This document shows, piece by piece, positions 14,404-21,838 of a stretch of DNA of 64,000 nucleotides. Where the stretch lies: NCBI GenBank assembly GCA_947627325.1, contig CANQVO010000010.1:1-64000 (forward strand), given 5' to 3'. Position 1 is the first letter of the stretch. Each line of letters starts with the position of its first letter. The position numbers and the translations under genes are program-made. Under the pieces are notes generated by a model, which saw only the letters and a list, made by a program, of their open reading frames with translations, was not told where the DNA came from and did no database searches. The stretch is from an uncultured Oscillospiraceae bacterium. GTDB lineage: Bacteria > Bacillota > Clostridia > Oscillospirales > Oscillospiraceae.

Positions 14404-16211
14404 AGCATTTTCCCTTCCTTAATGAGGTAAGCAAGATAATCATTTATCGTTTGTTGAAAATCCTGCTCCGTCAATTTGGTATAATCGGTTTTCATATAGG
14501 CTTCACATAGCCATTCATCATCGCCATCGACCTTATGTGTGGCTGAAAGGCCATCCACAGCACGGCGATTTCTATATAATTCGATCCATTCCTTTTCAAT
14601 TTCAACCCAACGGCTCTTTCCGGTAATTGAGTCAACTTGTTCAACGCGACCAAGGTTCTTTTTCTTTTTGAAACCGTCATCACGAGAATAGCAGAAAAAG
14701 GTATCAGGATTTGAAACATCGCTATGTTTTGTCCCAATTTTGAACACCATGCAACAAGCGGAAGCACTGGCGCCAGGATGGAAAATATCAATTGGCAGTG
14801 TAAAAACGGCATCAAGTGTATTTTCTTCAAGAATTTCTCTTTTCAGTCGGGCGATTTCTCCGCTGGTACCGATAGCACAGGCAACCGGAAGCAACACGGC
14901 CAGTTTTGCCTGATGATTAATAGAATTAAGCGTGTCTGCGATAAATTTTACGAAGTACAATCCTTTTGATGGGTCTTCTTTCTTGTCCTTTGCCCAGGTT
15001 TTTACATATTCCGGTGCAAGGTGAATGCGCTGACCGTTATAAGGGGGATTCATTAAAATTACATTTGGCTTTGCTTCTTTGATCCAGTCTGCCAGCGCAA
15101 AGCAACTACCTTGACGAATGTTTGAATTACCATCAGAGTGAATGAGCATATTTGTTGTTGCAAGCCCATACACATTTTCGTCGAACTCAATACCAAAAAT
15201 CTGATGCTTCTTCACTTCTTCCTGCTCGGCGGCAGTTGCACAGTCATCCAAAGCCTGTGTCATTGCTCTTACGAGGAATGAGCCGCTTCCACAGCAGGGA
15301 TCAAGTACGACAGAATGCTTATTTACGCCTGTAATCTTTGCCATAAAATCCGTGATATGGTCGGGCGTAAAAGCCTGGTTTTTATCCGATTTTCCAACAT
15401 ATTTATTGAAGGTAACAAAGAAAAGGTTCAGTAAATCCTGCCCAGACGTGCTTTTATCGTTGATGAAAGGTAAAATGTTATCTTCAATAAACTTGAGTAT
15501 TTCTCTGAAAGCGGCAATGGTAAGCTGTCTGACATACTGGTTTCCAAGAACATTTCTGTTAAGCAGTGCCAGCTTTTCCGCTTTGTTTATATCTGAATTG
15601 AGCAGGTCTTCCAGGACCTCTTTGATTCGAGTCCTTATTTGCGCGGCAGTCAATGAGGGCGTGGAATAATCAAGACCGTTCTTCAGGGCAAGCAGACAGG
15701 TTCCAACAAACTGGCTGCGAAGTTTTTCAGGGATGCTATGGCGATGTAGCATTTCATTAAGTTTATAGGTGTTCTGCATCACCTTTTCTTTGTCGTTGAT
15801 CTTTGACGTATAGAAATCAACATACTCATCCATTGAGCGCAGGGCCGTTTCCGTAGGCATCAAATCGTTTTCAGAAATAACACCACGCCACACTCTTACA
15901 TTGTTGTTTGTGGTATTTGCAAGAATGGCTACGATTTTATTGCCCGTAAGCGCCTTCTCGTATTCGACGTAAGCAGAGAGTTGTTCTTCGTCCGCTTTTG
16001 TAAAGCTTTGCTTTGTTTCTATCAGCACTGAAATATTGTCTTTAACAAAACGAATATCCAGCTTCTCAAATTTCCGTCCAGTACTATTCTGAATAGGAGA
16101 AAAAGTCAAAGATGCGTCAGCATATGCTTTCGGATAACTGTACTCGTCGTTCTCAATGTTGCTGGTTAAATACGCCCTGCCAACAGTAGCGATTATATCT
16201 GCTCTAATCAT
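14400..16211 (-). CDS. Fused endonuclease-N6-adenine methyltransferase, BcgI-A-like (type IIB/IIG)
   Basis: A 603-residue protein. The N-terminus holds a PD-(D/E)xK-like nuclease pattern: Asp52 in KLDIRF, then LIETK with Glu65 and Lys67. A helical region follows, then a gamma-class adenine methyltransferase with motif I DPCCGSGSF (near residue 302) and motif IV NPPY (near 388). Nuclease and methylase in one chain with a separate 333-residue S subunit is the BcgI arrangement; BcgI-type enzymes methylate, or cut on both sides of, a bipartite site. No separate HsdR is present, which argues against an ordinary type I system. Its own AT-rich promoter lies upstream. Site specificity and cleavage activity are not predictable from sequence. 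Confidence 0.87.
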   Translation of the reverse strand: MIRADIIATVGRAYLTSNIENDEYSYPKAYADASLTFSPIQNSTGRKFEKLDIRFVKDNISVLIETKQSFTKADEEQLSAYVEYEKALTGNKIVAILANTTNNNVRVWRGVISENDLMPTETALRSMDEYVDFYTSKINDKEKVMQNTYKLNEMLHRHSIPEKLRSQFVGTCLLALKNGLDYSTPSLTAAQIRTRIKEVLEDLLNSDINKAEKLALLNRNVLGNQYVRQLTIAAFREILKFIEDNILPFINDKSTSGQDLLNLFFVTFNKYVGKSDKNQAFTPDHITDFMAKITGVNKHSVVLDPCCGSGSFLVRAMTQALDDCATAAEQEEVKKHQIFGIEFDENVYGLATTNMLIHSDGNSNIRQGSCFALADWIKEAKPNVILMNPPYNGQRIHLAPEYVKTWAKDKKEDPSKGLYFVKFIADTLNSINHQAKLAVLLPVACAIGTSGEIARLKREILEENTLDAVFTLPIDIFHPGASASACCMVFKIGTKHSDVSNPDTFFCYSRDDGFKKKKNLGRVEQVDSITGKSRWVEIEKEWIELYRNRRAVDGLSATHKVDGDDEWLCEAYMKTDYTKLTEQDFQQTINDYLAYLIKEGKML

Positions 16212-16281
16212 TTTTCTACCTCCATTTTGTCTTTTCTTTAGATTTCAGGGCAATTTCAAATACACATTTAACCTTAGACGC

Positions 16282-16310
16282 AGTATACCAAAAAAGCACA
16301 AATTTTACAA
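16282..16310 (-). promoter_or_regulatory. Promoter of the restriction-modification operon
   Basis: On the minus strand: TTGTAA (16305-16310), a 17-bp spacer, and TATACT (16282-16287), about 70 bp upstream of the methyltransferase start. The ribosome binding site is TGGAGG just before the ATG. Confidence 0.75.
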
Positions 16311-16319
16311 GCACATCAA

Positions 16320-16764
16320 TACACGTTTTCGAGGACGATCCTGCATATTTGTTAAACGCAGCGTTTCAGCTCCGGCGGGATCCTAAACCCGCCCTTGCGG
16401 ACACCCACCCGGGCTAGGCAAAACCGAAGGGGTCGCCACCCTCTTTTCTGCTGGAAGTCCTTGTGGCGTGCACTATGGAATCACCAACACCCATCAGCAC
16501 ACGGCCCATTCCCCCCGCTCCTGGGCTTGGTTTATGCGCGGTTCAGATCCTCCACCAGCTTTTGGGCGATGGCGGTACGGGCCCCGAAGCAGTAAACAAG
16601 CAAAGCGAGCAAGTAGGAAATGCCGCTCGGAAATTGATACGCTATGGCAAAGAATAAGGCCGCTGGCGGGGTGGCTGGACTGCCGGCGGCCTTGGTTTAT
16701 GCCCCTCAATTGCTGTGCTGACCGCTTTGCCATAACGATTTTCTGGTCCGCCCGCTCTGTCCGC
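16320..16764. other. 445-bp non-coding junction between cargo and mobilization module
   Basis: No intact gene is seen. This is where AT-rich cargo gives way to GC-rich backbone. On the minus strand a short open stretch ends in ARTAIAQKLVEDLNRA with its stop at about 16533-16535. It reads like the tail of a decayed protein but has no start or ribosome binding site, so it may be a scar of cargo insertion. Confidence 0.4.
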
Positions 16765-16793
16765 TTTACAATTCCGCACCCTGTCTGTATACT
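16765..16793 (+). promoter_or_regulatory. Promoter of the DUF1653-like gene
   Basis: TTTACA (16765-16770), a 17-bp spacer, and TATACT (16788-16793), 25 bp upstream of the start codon. Confidence 0.8.
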
Positions 16794-16818
16794 AAGGGTA
16801 CAGTCAGGGGGTGAGCGG

Positions 16819-17517
16819 ATGGCGGAGAGGCGGATCTACGCCGGGTACTACAAACGGTACGACGGCAAGACAATTTATGTTGTCACCACGGCAAAGGACG
16901 CGGACACCGGCGAGGAAACCGTAATCTGGACGCCGTCTCTCTACGCCAACGCCCGCCAGTATTTCACCATGAGCAAAAGATCCTTCTGCGGGGATGTTGA
17001 GGTGGACGGGAAACGCCAGGCCAAGTTCAAGCGGCAGACCTCTATGCGGCTCTCCGACGCCGCGGCCGAACGGTATGAGGAGGAGGGGCTCCGCGGGCCG
17101 GTGCGGAAAAGGTATTCCGCCCCGGTGGATGGATACGACGCATGGGAACAGCCCCGCCCGCGAACCTACTACGAATACGCAAAGGCCCTGTGCGAGGGCT
17201 ACCGTCTCAGCCTGCGAAAGTATCAACTCTGCGTTTCAGAGAAGAAGTACATCGCGATCTCAAAAAAGGACTTCCTCGCCTTGGAGCAGGACCTCCGCTT
17301 TCTGAACACCTGCGTAAAAACGGTGCTGAAGGACTACGCCGGATATTTTGACGAGCGGTTCATCCAAGGGTCATCCATCCGCAGGTATGCCCAAGCGCAC
17401 AGTCTCAACCGCGGGAGCGTGGACCACCTGCAAAGGAAGTTTTTCACGGCGCTGGCCGCCGTACTAAAGGAGCGGGATGAGGCGGAGGGAACGAGCCGCC
17501 TCCTGCCGGAGAAATAA
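16819..17517 (+). CDS. DUF1653-like domain protein (232 aa)
   Basis: The first ~75 residues (YAGYYKRYDGKTIYVV, EETVIWTPSLYA, then VDGKRQAKFKRQ) resemble DUF1653, a small beta-rich fold of unknown function. The rest is basic and helical, including YYEYAKALCEGYRLSLRKYQ and a C-terminal part with GYFDERFIQGSSIRRYAQAHS that looks like a helix-turn-helix (SSIRRYAQAHSLNRGSVDHL). ATG 16819 follows AGGGGGTGAGCGG. A terminator ends the gene, so it is a separate unit ahead of the mobilization genes. A DNA-binding regulator is possible; the evidence is only the basic C-terminal helices. Confidence 0.7.
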   Translation: MAERRIYAGYYKRYDGKTIYVVTTAKDADTGEETVIWTPSLYANARQYFTMSKRSFCGDVEVDGKRQAKFKRQTSMRLSDAAAERYEEEGLRGPVRKRYSAPVDGYDAWEQPRPRTYYEYAKALCEGYRLSLRKYQLCVSEKKYIAISKKDFLALEQDLRFLNTCVKTVLKDYAGYFDERFIQGSSIRRYAQAHSLNRGSVDHLQRKFFTALAAVLKERDEAEGTSRLLPEK

Positions 17518-17530
17518 CAGAAGAAGGAGA

Positions 17531-17567
17531 AGCGAGCGTCTGCCGGCAAGGCAGGCGCTCGCTTTTT
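17531..17567 (+). terminator. Terminator of the DUF1653-like gene
   Basis: AGCGAGCGTCTGCC (17531-17544) pairs with GGCAGGCGCTCGCT (17550-17563), followed by T5. Confidence 0.9.
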
Positions 17568-17606
17568 ATGTCAGGACTATGTCGGCCGGGAAATATATCC
17601 GGATCA

Positions 17607-17630
17607 GTAGTGAGGGGAATTTTACACTAC
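17607..17630. promoter_or_regulatory. Inverted repeat before the mobilization genes
   Basis: GTAGTG (17607-17612) and CACTAC (17625-17630) flank AGGGGAATTTTA, 18 bp before the excisionase-like start. It could be an operator for that HTH protein or part of oriT. Confidence 0.4.
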
Positions 17631-17647
17631 GATATCGGAGGTGCAGT

Positions 17648-17863
17648 ATGAAAAAATCTGAGTACAAGTCCTACGATGAGCTACCGCTGTTTCTCAATGC
17701 AGGGCAGGTGGCGCAAGTGCTGGGCGTGGCGCCGTCCAGCGCGTATGAGCTGATGCACGAGGCGGGGTTTCCTACGCTTCGGGTGGGCAGCAGGATGGTA
17801 GTGCCCAAGGAGAAGTTCATCTGGTGGGTGGAGGAACGCACGAAGGGAGATGGGGACGAGTGA
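17648..17863 (+). CDS. Excisionase / AlpA-like HTH protein (71 aa)
   Basis: A 71-residue winged-helix protein of the MerR/excisionase type: FLNAGQVAQVLGVAPSSAYE is the helix-turn-helix, and FPTLRVGSRMVVPKEKFIWW forms the wing and following strand. GGAGGTGCAGT precedes the ATG. Its stop codon overlaps the GTG start of the next gene (GTGA), so the two are coupled. On integrative elements such proteins either help the integrase excise the element or regulate neighbouring genes; which applies here cannot be told from sequence. It is the first gene of the four-gene mobilization operon. Confidence 0.82.
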   Translation: MKKSEYKSYDELPLFLNAGQVAQVLGVAPSSAYELMHEAGFPTLRVGSRMVVPKEKFIWWVEERTKGDGDE

Positions 17864-18699
17864 GAAAACACCGCGCTCCTCTGGTCTGGCCTCGGCGTGA
17901 CCCGCGGCGCTATCGGTTCGCGCTGGCCAACTCGATGTGGGAGTGTCAGCTCAAGCCAAAGGCGCTCGCCGTTTTCTGCTACCTCTCTTTCCGCGGCGTC
18001 GCTCTGACAGAGAAGGAGATCTCTGACGGCGTCCATCTGAGTCGGCGGGTGGTCACGCGGAACCTGGCGGCGCTCCGCTCCGCTGGGGTGGTGGATGAGA
18101 ACAACCGCCTGCTGGACGAAGCGCGCGATCCGCGGGGCAGGTACTTCACCCTCCCCGACGAGGTGTTCCTGCTAGAGCTCTCTCCGGGCGCGCTCAGCAT
18201 CTATGCCTACCTCCTCTGCCGGGAGGACCGCCGCACCCACCAGTGCCATCCCAGCTGCCGCACCATCGCCGGGACAACGGGTCTGGCGCTGAACACGGTC
18301 GTGAAGGCGGTGGGCATCCTGGCGGACAAGGGCCTCCTGGCCGTGGCGCGAAGCCGCTGGTTCAACGAGGCAGGCCTGAAGCGAAACGGCAACAACGTCT
18401 ACACCATCCTGCCGACCAGGACGGCGGTGGAGGAGTACCACCAGCGGCAGCTCCGCCGGGCGGAGGCGGACACGGCGCGGTGGAGGGCACAGAAGCTCGC
18501 TGTCGAAGGAAAGGCAGGAGAAAGGCTGGGGGTCGCGGGCGCCCCCAGCCGGCCACGACCGCCCGCGGTGCGGGCGGTCCAAGGACAGGGAGAGGGCGTT
18601 CCTACTCCCCACGAAATGGGCGAGGTGGGGTCATGGGCCGCTCAAAGCCCCAAACCGCAAGAAAAACAGGGGCGTTCCGCCCTAAAATCAAGGAGGTAA
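17860..18699 (+). CDS. Double winged-helix, replication-initiator-like protein (279 aa)
   Basis: It starts at GTG 17860, overlapping the previous stop. Two helix-turn-helix units are visible: residues ~28-80 (LKPKALAVFCYL, LTEKEISDGVHLSRRVVTRN) and ~108-165 (LSPGALSIYAYLLC, IAGTTGLALNTVVKAVGIL, GLLAVARSRWF). This plan recalls RepA-type initiators and replication-associated HTH proteins of Firmicute mobile elements. The last ~90 residues are low-complexity and rich in Arg, Ala and Pro. The gene runs 5 bp short of the RHH gene. It could initiate replication of the excised element or regulate transfer; the initiator reading is inference. Confidence 0.65.
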   Translation: MRKHRAPLVWPRRDPRRYRFALANSMWECQLKPKALAVFCYLSFRGVALTEKEISDGVHLSRRVVTRNLAALRSAGVVDENNRLLDEARDPRGRYFTLPDEVFLLELSPGALSIYAYLLCREDRRTHQCHPSCRTIAGTTGLALNTVVKAVGILADKGLLAVARSRWFNEAGLKRNGNNVYTILPTRTAVEEYHQRQLRRAEADTARWRAQKLAVEGKAGERLGVAGAPSRPRPPAVRAVQGQGEGVPTPHEMGEVGSWAAQSPKPQEKQGRSALKSRR

Positions 18700-18704
18700 C
18701 GCAC

Positions 18705-19112
18705 ATGGTGCGAGAGAAGCAGAAGTTTGCCCTCTGGCTCACGCCGGAGACAAAGCGGAAGATCGAAGACCACTATCGCGGGGACAACTGCAAGAGCCAA
18801 AGCGAGTTCATCGAAAAGGCGGTGAAGTTCTACTGCGGCTATTTGGACGCAGAGGGCGCGGACGACTACCTGCCCCGCGTCCTCGCCGGGGTGCTGAGCG
18901 GAAAGCTGGGCACGCTGGGGGACCGCGTCGGGCGGCTGCTGTTCAAGCTGGCGGTGGACGATGCGGTGATGGCCAACCTGGTGGCCGCCGCCTCGGACGT
19001 TGATCTGGACACACTGCGGAGGGTCCGCGCCCGGTGTGTCCGGGAGGTCAAGGAGACCAACGGGCAGATCAGTTTTGAGGACGCCCTCAAGTTCCAGAAG
19101 GGGCTGGCGTGA
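18705..19112 (+). CDS. Ribbon-helix-helix mobilization accessory protein (MobC-like)
   Basis: A 135-residue protein whose N-terminus (KFALWLTPETKRKIEDHYRG, then CKSQSEFIEKAVKFYCGYL) has the strand-helix-helix pattern of RHH DNA-binding proteins. The remainder is helical. AAGGAGG precedes the ATG at 18705. Its stop codon is separated by one base from the relaxase start, the classical mobC-mobA arrangement, so it probably binds oriT and helps the relaxase. The function comes from fold and position. Confidence 0.78.
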   Translation: MVREKQKFALWLTPETKRKIEDHYRGDNCKSQSEFIEKAVKFYCGYLDAEGADDYLPRVLAGVLSGKLGTLGDRVGRLLFKLAVDDAVMANLVAAASDVDLDTLRRVRARCVREVKETNGQISFEDALKFQKGLA

Positions 19113-19113
19113 G

Positions 19114-20910
19114 ATGCCGGGCCTGATCCAAAAGAGCGGCTACATCAAGCCGGGCGGCAGCGGCGCGGGGAACTACGCCAAGTACATCGCCACCCGGGAC
19201 GGCGTGGAGATGGTGACAGAGGATGCGCGAACCGGCAGCCGGTACATGAAGTACATCGCGGAGCGCCCCCGGTCTCACGGTCTGTTCTCCGCCGAGCTCG
19301 TGACGGATCTGGAAAAGACGATGGCGGAGGTCTCCGCCCACCCCGCTCCCGTCTGGACGTTCATCTACTCGCTGAAGCGGGAGGACGCCGCCCGGCTGGG
19401 CTACGACTCCGCCGCGCGTTGGCGGCGGCTCATCACGGCACACCAGACGGAGTTGGCCGAGGCCCTGAAGATCCCTCCCAAGGACTTCCGCTGGTGCGCC
19501 GCCTTCCATGACGAGAAGCACCATCCCCACGTCCACATGATGGTCTGGTCGGCGGATCCCAGGCAGGGCTACCTCACCGAAAAGGGCATCGAGAAGATGC
19601 GCTCCAAGCTGACCAACGAGATCTTCCAGGACGAACTGCTCCATCTCTACCAGCGGAAGGACCTGTCCTATCAGGAGGTCACCCAGGCCGCCCAGGACGC
19701 CATGAGGAACCTGGCGCGAGAGATGGCCTCCTCCCTCTGCGCCGACCCGGTCATCGAGCAGAAGATGGCCGCGCTCTCCGGCCTGCTGGCCGATGCGAAA
19801 GGCAAAAAGGTCTACGGCTATCTGAAGAAGCCGGCCAAGAAGCTGGTGGACGAGATCGTGGATGAGTTGGCCACGCTCCCGCGGGTGGCTGAGTGCTACG
19901 AGGTCTGGAACCGTCTGCGGGACGAGGTGGAGCACTACTACAAGGATACGCCCAGGGAGTGGCTGCCGCTGTCCCGGCAAAAGGAGTTTCGATCCATCAA
20001 GAACATGGTCATCCGGGAGGCGGAGAAGATCCGTCTGGGCGCGGTGACCTTCGAGGACCAGGATATGCCGGACGAACCATGGGCGGAGGAGGAAGACGCG
20101 CCCGCCCTCCGATTCCTCTGGCAGATGGCGGAGGTCTACCGAGAGGCCAAGGAAACCCTCTACGATGCGGATGCCCCGTGGTCGGAGATGGAGCGCGCCC
20201 TTCAAACCCTGGAGCGGCTCTGGGACGAGGGCTTCACCGTGGCGGCGCACCAGTTGGGCAAATGCTGGCGGGACGGGCTCGGGGTGATGCCGGACGACGA
20301 AAAAGCGGAGGCATGGTTCCGCAAGTCCGCCGAGGCGGGGAACGACTTCTCCCAATATGCGTTGGGCAAGCTGCTCCAACAAGAGGGACGCGTCGAGGAA
20401 GCGGTGGAGTGGTACGAGATGGCCGCCGCCCAGAGCAACCAGTACGCCGCCTATCGGCTGGGGAAGTTGTACCTCCAAGGGGAGGATGTACCCAAAGATG
20501 TGCCCAAGGCCATCTGCTGCCTCACCGCGTCTGCCGAGCGCGGCAACCAGTACGCGCAATACGCCCTGGGCAAGCTGTACCTCACGGGACGGGATGTGCC
20601 GCGGGACAGAGAGGCGGCTTGGCGCTGGTTCACCCAGTCCGCCGACCAGGACAACGCCTACGCCCGGTTCTTCCTGGACCGCTGGGACACCCTGGGCCAG
20701 CCCGACGTGATGCTTGCCGCCACCCGCCTGCTCCACCATCTGGCCCAGACCTTCCGCCAAGACGCCGTCCCGCCCAAGGCCCCGGTGGGACTGGCACCGG
20801 CAGACCGAAAACTGCGGGCCAGGATCAGAGAGAAGAAGATCGCCATGGGCCACAAGCCGGACGACCATGAGGAGCAACCGCAAATGGGCTGGGGCGGGAT
20901 GGCCATGTGA
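19114..20910 (+). CDS. MobP-type relaxase with C-terminal Sel1 repeats
   Basis: A 598-residue protein. The N-terminal ~250 residues carry the relaxase signature FHDEKHHPHVHMMVW (about 132-146), the HxDxxHxH-like metal site of MOBP enzymes, preceded by PVWTFIYSLKREDA. The early Tyr residues (GYIKPGG, NYAKYIATRDG) include the likely nicking Tyr. The C-terminal third (about 370-520) has several Sel1/TPR-like repeats: AAHQLGKCWRDG, FSQYALGKLLQQEG, YAAYRLGKLYLQGEDV, YAQYALGKLYLTGRDV. It would nick oriT and pilot the strand, with the repeats serving as a protein-contact platform. It ends the mobilization operon. Its closeness to the RHH gene supports the role. Confidence 0.88.
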   Translation: MPGLIQKSGYIKPGGSGAGNYAKYIATRDGVEMVTEDARTGSRYMKYIAERPRSHGLFSAELVTDLEKTMAEVSAHPAPVWTFIYSLKREDAARLGYDSAARWRRLITAHQTELAEALKIPPKDFRWCAAFHDEKHHPHVHMMVWSADPRQGYLTEKGIEKMRSKLTNEIFQDELLHLYQRKDLSYQEVTQAAQDAMRNLAREMASSLCADPVIEQKMAALSGLLADAKGKKVYGYLKKPAKKLVDEIVDELATLPRVAECYEVWNRLRDEVEHYYKDTPREWLPLSRQKEFRSIKNMVIREAEKIRLGAVTFEDQDMPDEPWAEEEDAPALRFLWQMAEVYREAKETLYDADAPWSEMERALQTLERLWDEGFTVAAHQLGKCWRDGLGVMPDDEKAEAWFRKSAEAGNDFSQYALGKLLQQEGRVEEAVEWYEMAAAQSNQYAAYRLGKLYLQGEDVPKDVPKAICCLTASAERGNQYAQYALGKLYLTGRDVPRDREAAWRWFTQSADQDNAYARFFLDRWDTLGQPDVMLAATRLLHHLAQTFRQDAVPPKAPVGLAPADRKLRARIREKKIAMGHKPDDHEEQPQMGWGGMAM

Positions 20911-20939
20911 GGCGCTGAAATGGATACTCTCAAACGAAG

Positions 20940-20965
20940 AAAAAGCCTCCCGCATGGCGGGAGGC
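20940..20965 (-). terminator. Terminator downstream of hicB
   Basis: GCCTCCCGC (20945-20953) pairs with GCGGGAGGC (20957-20965). On the minus strand it runs into T5, just past the hicB stop; it also faces the end of the relaxase gene. Confidence 0.8.
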
Positions 20966-20981
20966 TTGACGCGAACCGGGA

Positions 20982-21332
20982 TCAGACGCCCTTACTGAGA
21001 AGGTACACACAATATTGGTTCATGGAGACCCCCTCCTCGCCGGACTTCTCCGCCAGGCGCCTGTGGAGGGATTTGGGAAGCCGCAGCTTGAACTGCCCGC
21101 TGTAATCCTCCAGCCGGGAGGGCTCTGGGATGGAAACACCGTCCTCCAGACAGGCGGCGAACCAACTCCGCTTGGCATCTTCCAGCAGCTTTAGCCCTTC
21201 CTCCACGGTGGCGGCGCAGGTCGCGCAGCCAGGCAACTCCGGGCAGTGGAGCGCAAACCCGCCTTCCTCCTTATCCGCTACGATCTCAATGCGATAGGGA
21301 AGATCCATATAGTACTCCAACGTCTTATTCAC
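20982..21332 (-). CDS. hicB: HicB-family antitoxin
   Basis: A 116-residue antitoxin. The N-terminal HicB fold (LPYRIEIVADKEEGGFALHCPELPG) is a partially degenerate RNase-H-like domain that masks the toxin. The C-terminus (FKLRLPKSLHRRLAEKSGEEGVSMNQYCVYLL) is a ribbon-helix-helix DNA-binding domain for autorepression. I prefer the GTG at 21330-21332, which is spaced 9 nt from GGAGGAGG; the ATG at 21341 lies only 3 nt from it. It is encoded after hicA, as in most hicAB loci, and should neutralise HicA and repress the promoter. Confidence 0.9.
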   Translation of the reverse strand: MNKTLEYYMDLPYRIEIVADKEEGGFALHCPELPGCATCAATVEEGLKLLEDAKRSWFAACLEDGVSIPEPSRLEDYSGQFKLRLPKSLHRRLAEKSGEEGVSMNQYCVYLLSKGV

Positions 21333-21357
21333 GCGTCTCATCCTCCTCCAGATAGGC

Positions 21358-21597
21358 TCAAACGGCTTCCGCCACCAATTCAAGATAGGCCCGGTTGAGT
21401 GGCGCTTGCTTGGGGAGCGTGATGGGCATACAGCCCGCCTTCCGGAAGGTATAATGACTGCTCCCTCTCTTGGGCTGGCTGGCCGTATATCCAATTTTGA
21501 TCAGCGCCTTAGAAAGCGTCTCAAACCGCAGGTTGGGGTTTTGGGAAAGTATATCCGCAATCAGTTTGTCCCATTGACTCAAATCTACCACTCCCAT
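21358..21597 (-). CDS. hicA: HicA-family mRNA interferase toxin
   Basis: A 79-residue toxin of the double-stranded RNA-binding-like HicA fold. The key element is GSSHYTFRKAGC, with the catalytic His, followed by ITLPKQAPLNRAYL. HicA cleaves mRNA when not bound by HicB. The ATG at 21595-21597 lies within a few bases of the predicted transcription start and has no ribosome binding site, so translation would be nearly leaderless. An in-frame GTG at 21591 is a weaker alternative. The pair probably stabilises the mobile element. Confidence 0.88.
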   Translation of the reverse strand: MGVVDLSQWDKLIADILSQNPNLRFETLSKALIKIGYTASQPKRGSSHYTFRKAGCMPITLPKQAPLNRAYLELVAEAV

Positions 21598-21605
21598 CCG
21601 ATAGT

Positions 21606-21635
21606 ATTATAGCATGGTGTCATATGTGGTGTCAA
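21606..21635 (-). promoter_or_regulatory. hicAB promoter and operator
   Basis: On the minus strand: TTGACA (21630-21635), an 18-bp spacer, and TATAAT (21606-21611). The direct repeat GGTGTCA (21616-21622 and 21628-21634) covers the -35 and spacer, and a central CATATG palindrome lies between. This is a likely HicB RHH operator. Confidence 0.82.
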
Positions 21636-21838
21636 CATACCCTCGCCATGCGGAGAAAAGGCGGCCTGAAACACATTGGGAGCGCCGACCTCAAATGATA
21701 CGGATATATCAAAGAAAAGCGGGGCGAAAATGTGTCTGTTCTGATAACTCTTCCCCTTCCCTCTGGCGATGGCCCGCGAGGTGTGGTATGTTGTGTCCTT
21801 GCATGGGGGCCCGTTATATCAGAGAGGAGATGACGAGT

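Noticed and set aside
13402-16211. Ordinary type I restriction system (hsdM and hsdS).
   Set aside because: No hsdR is present in the element, and the methylase has an N-terminal nuclease-like motif. The BcgI-like reading fits better.
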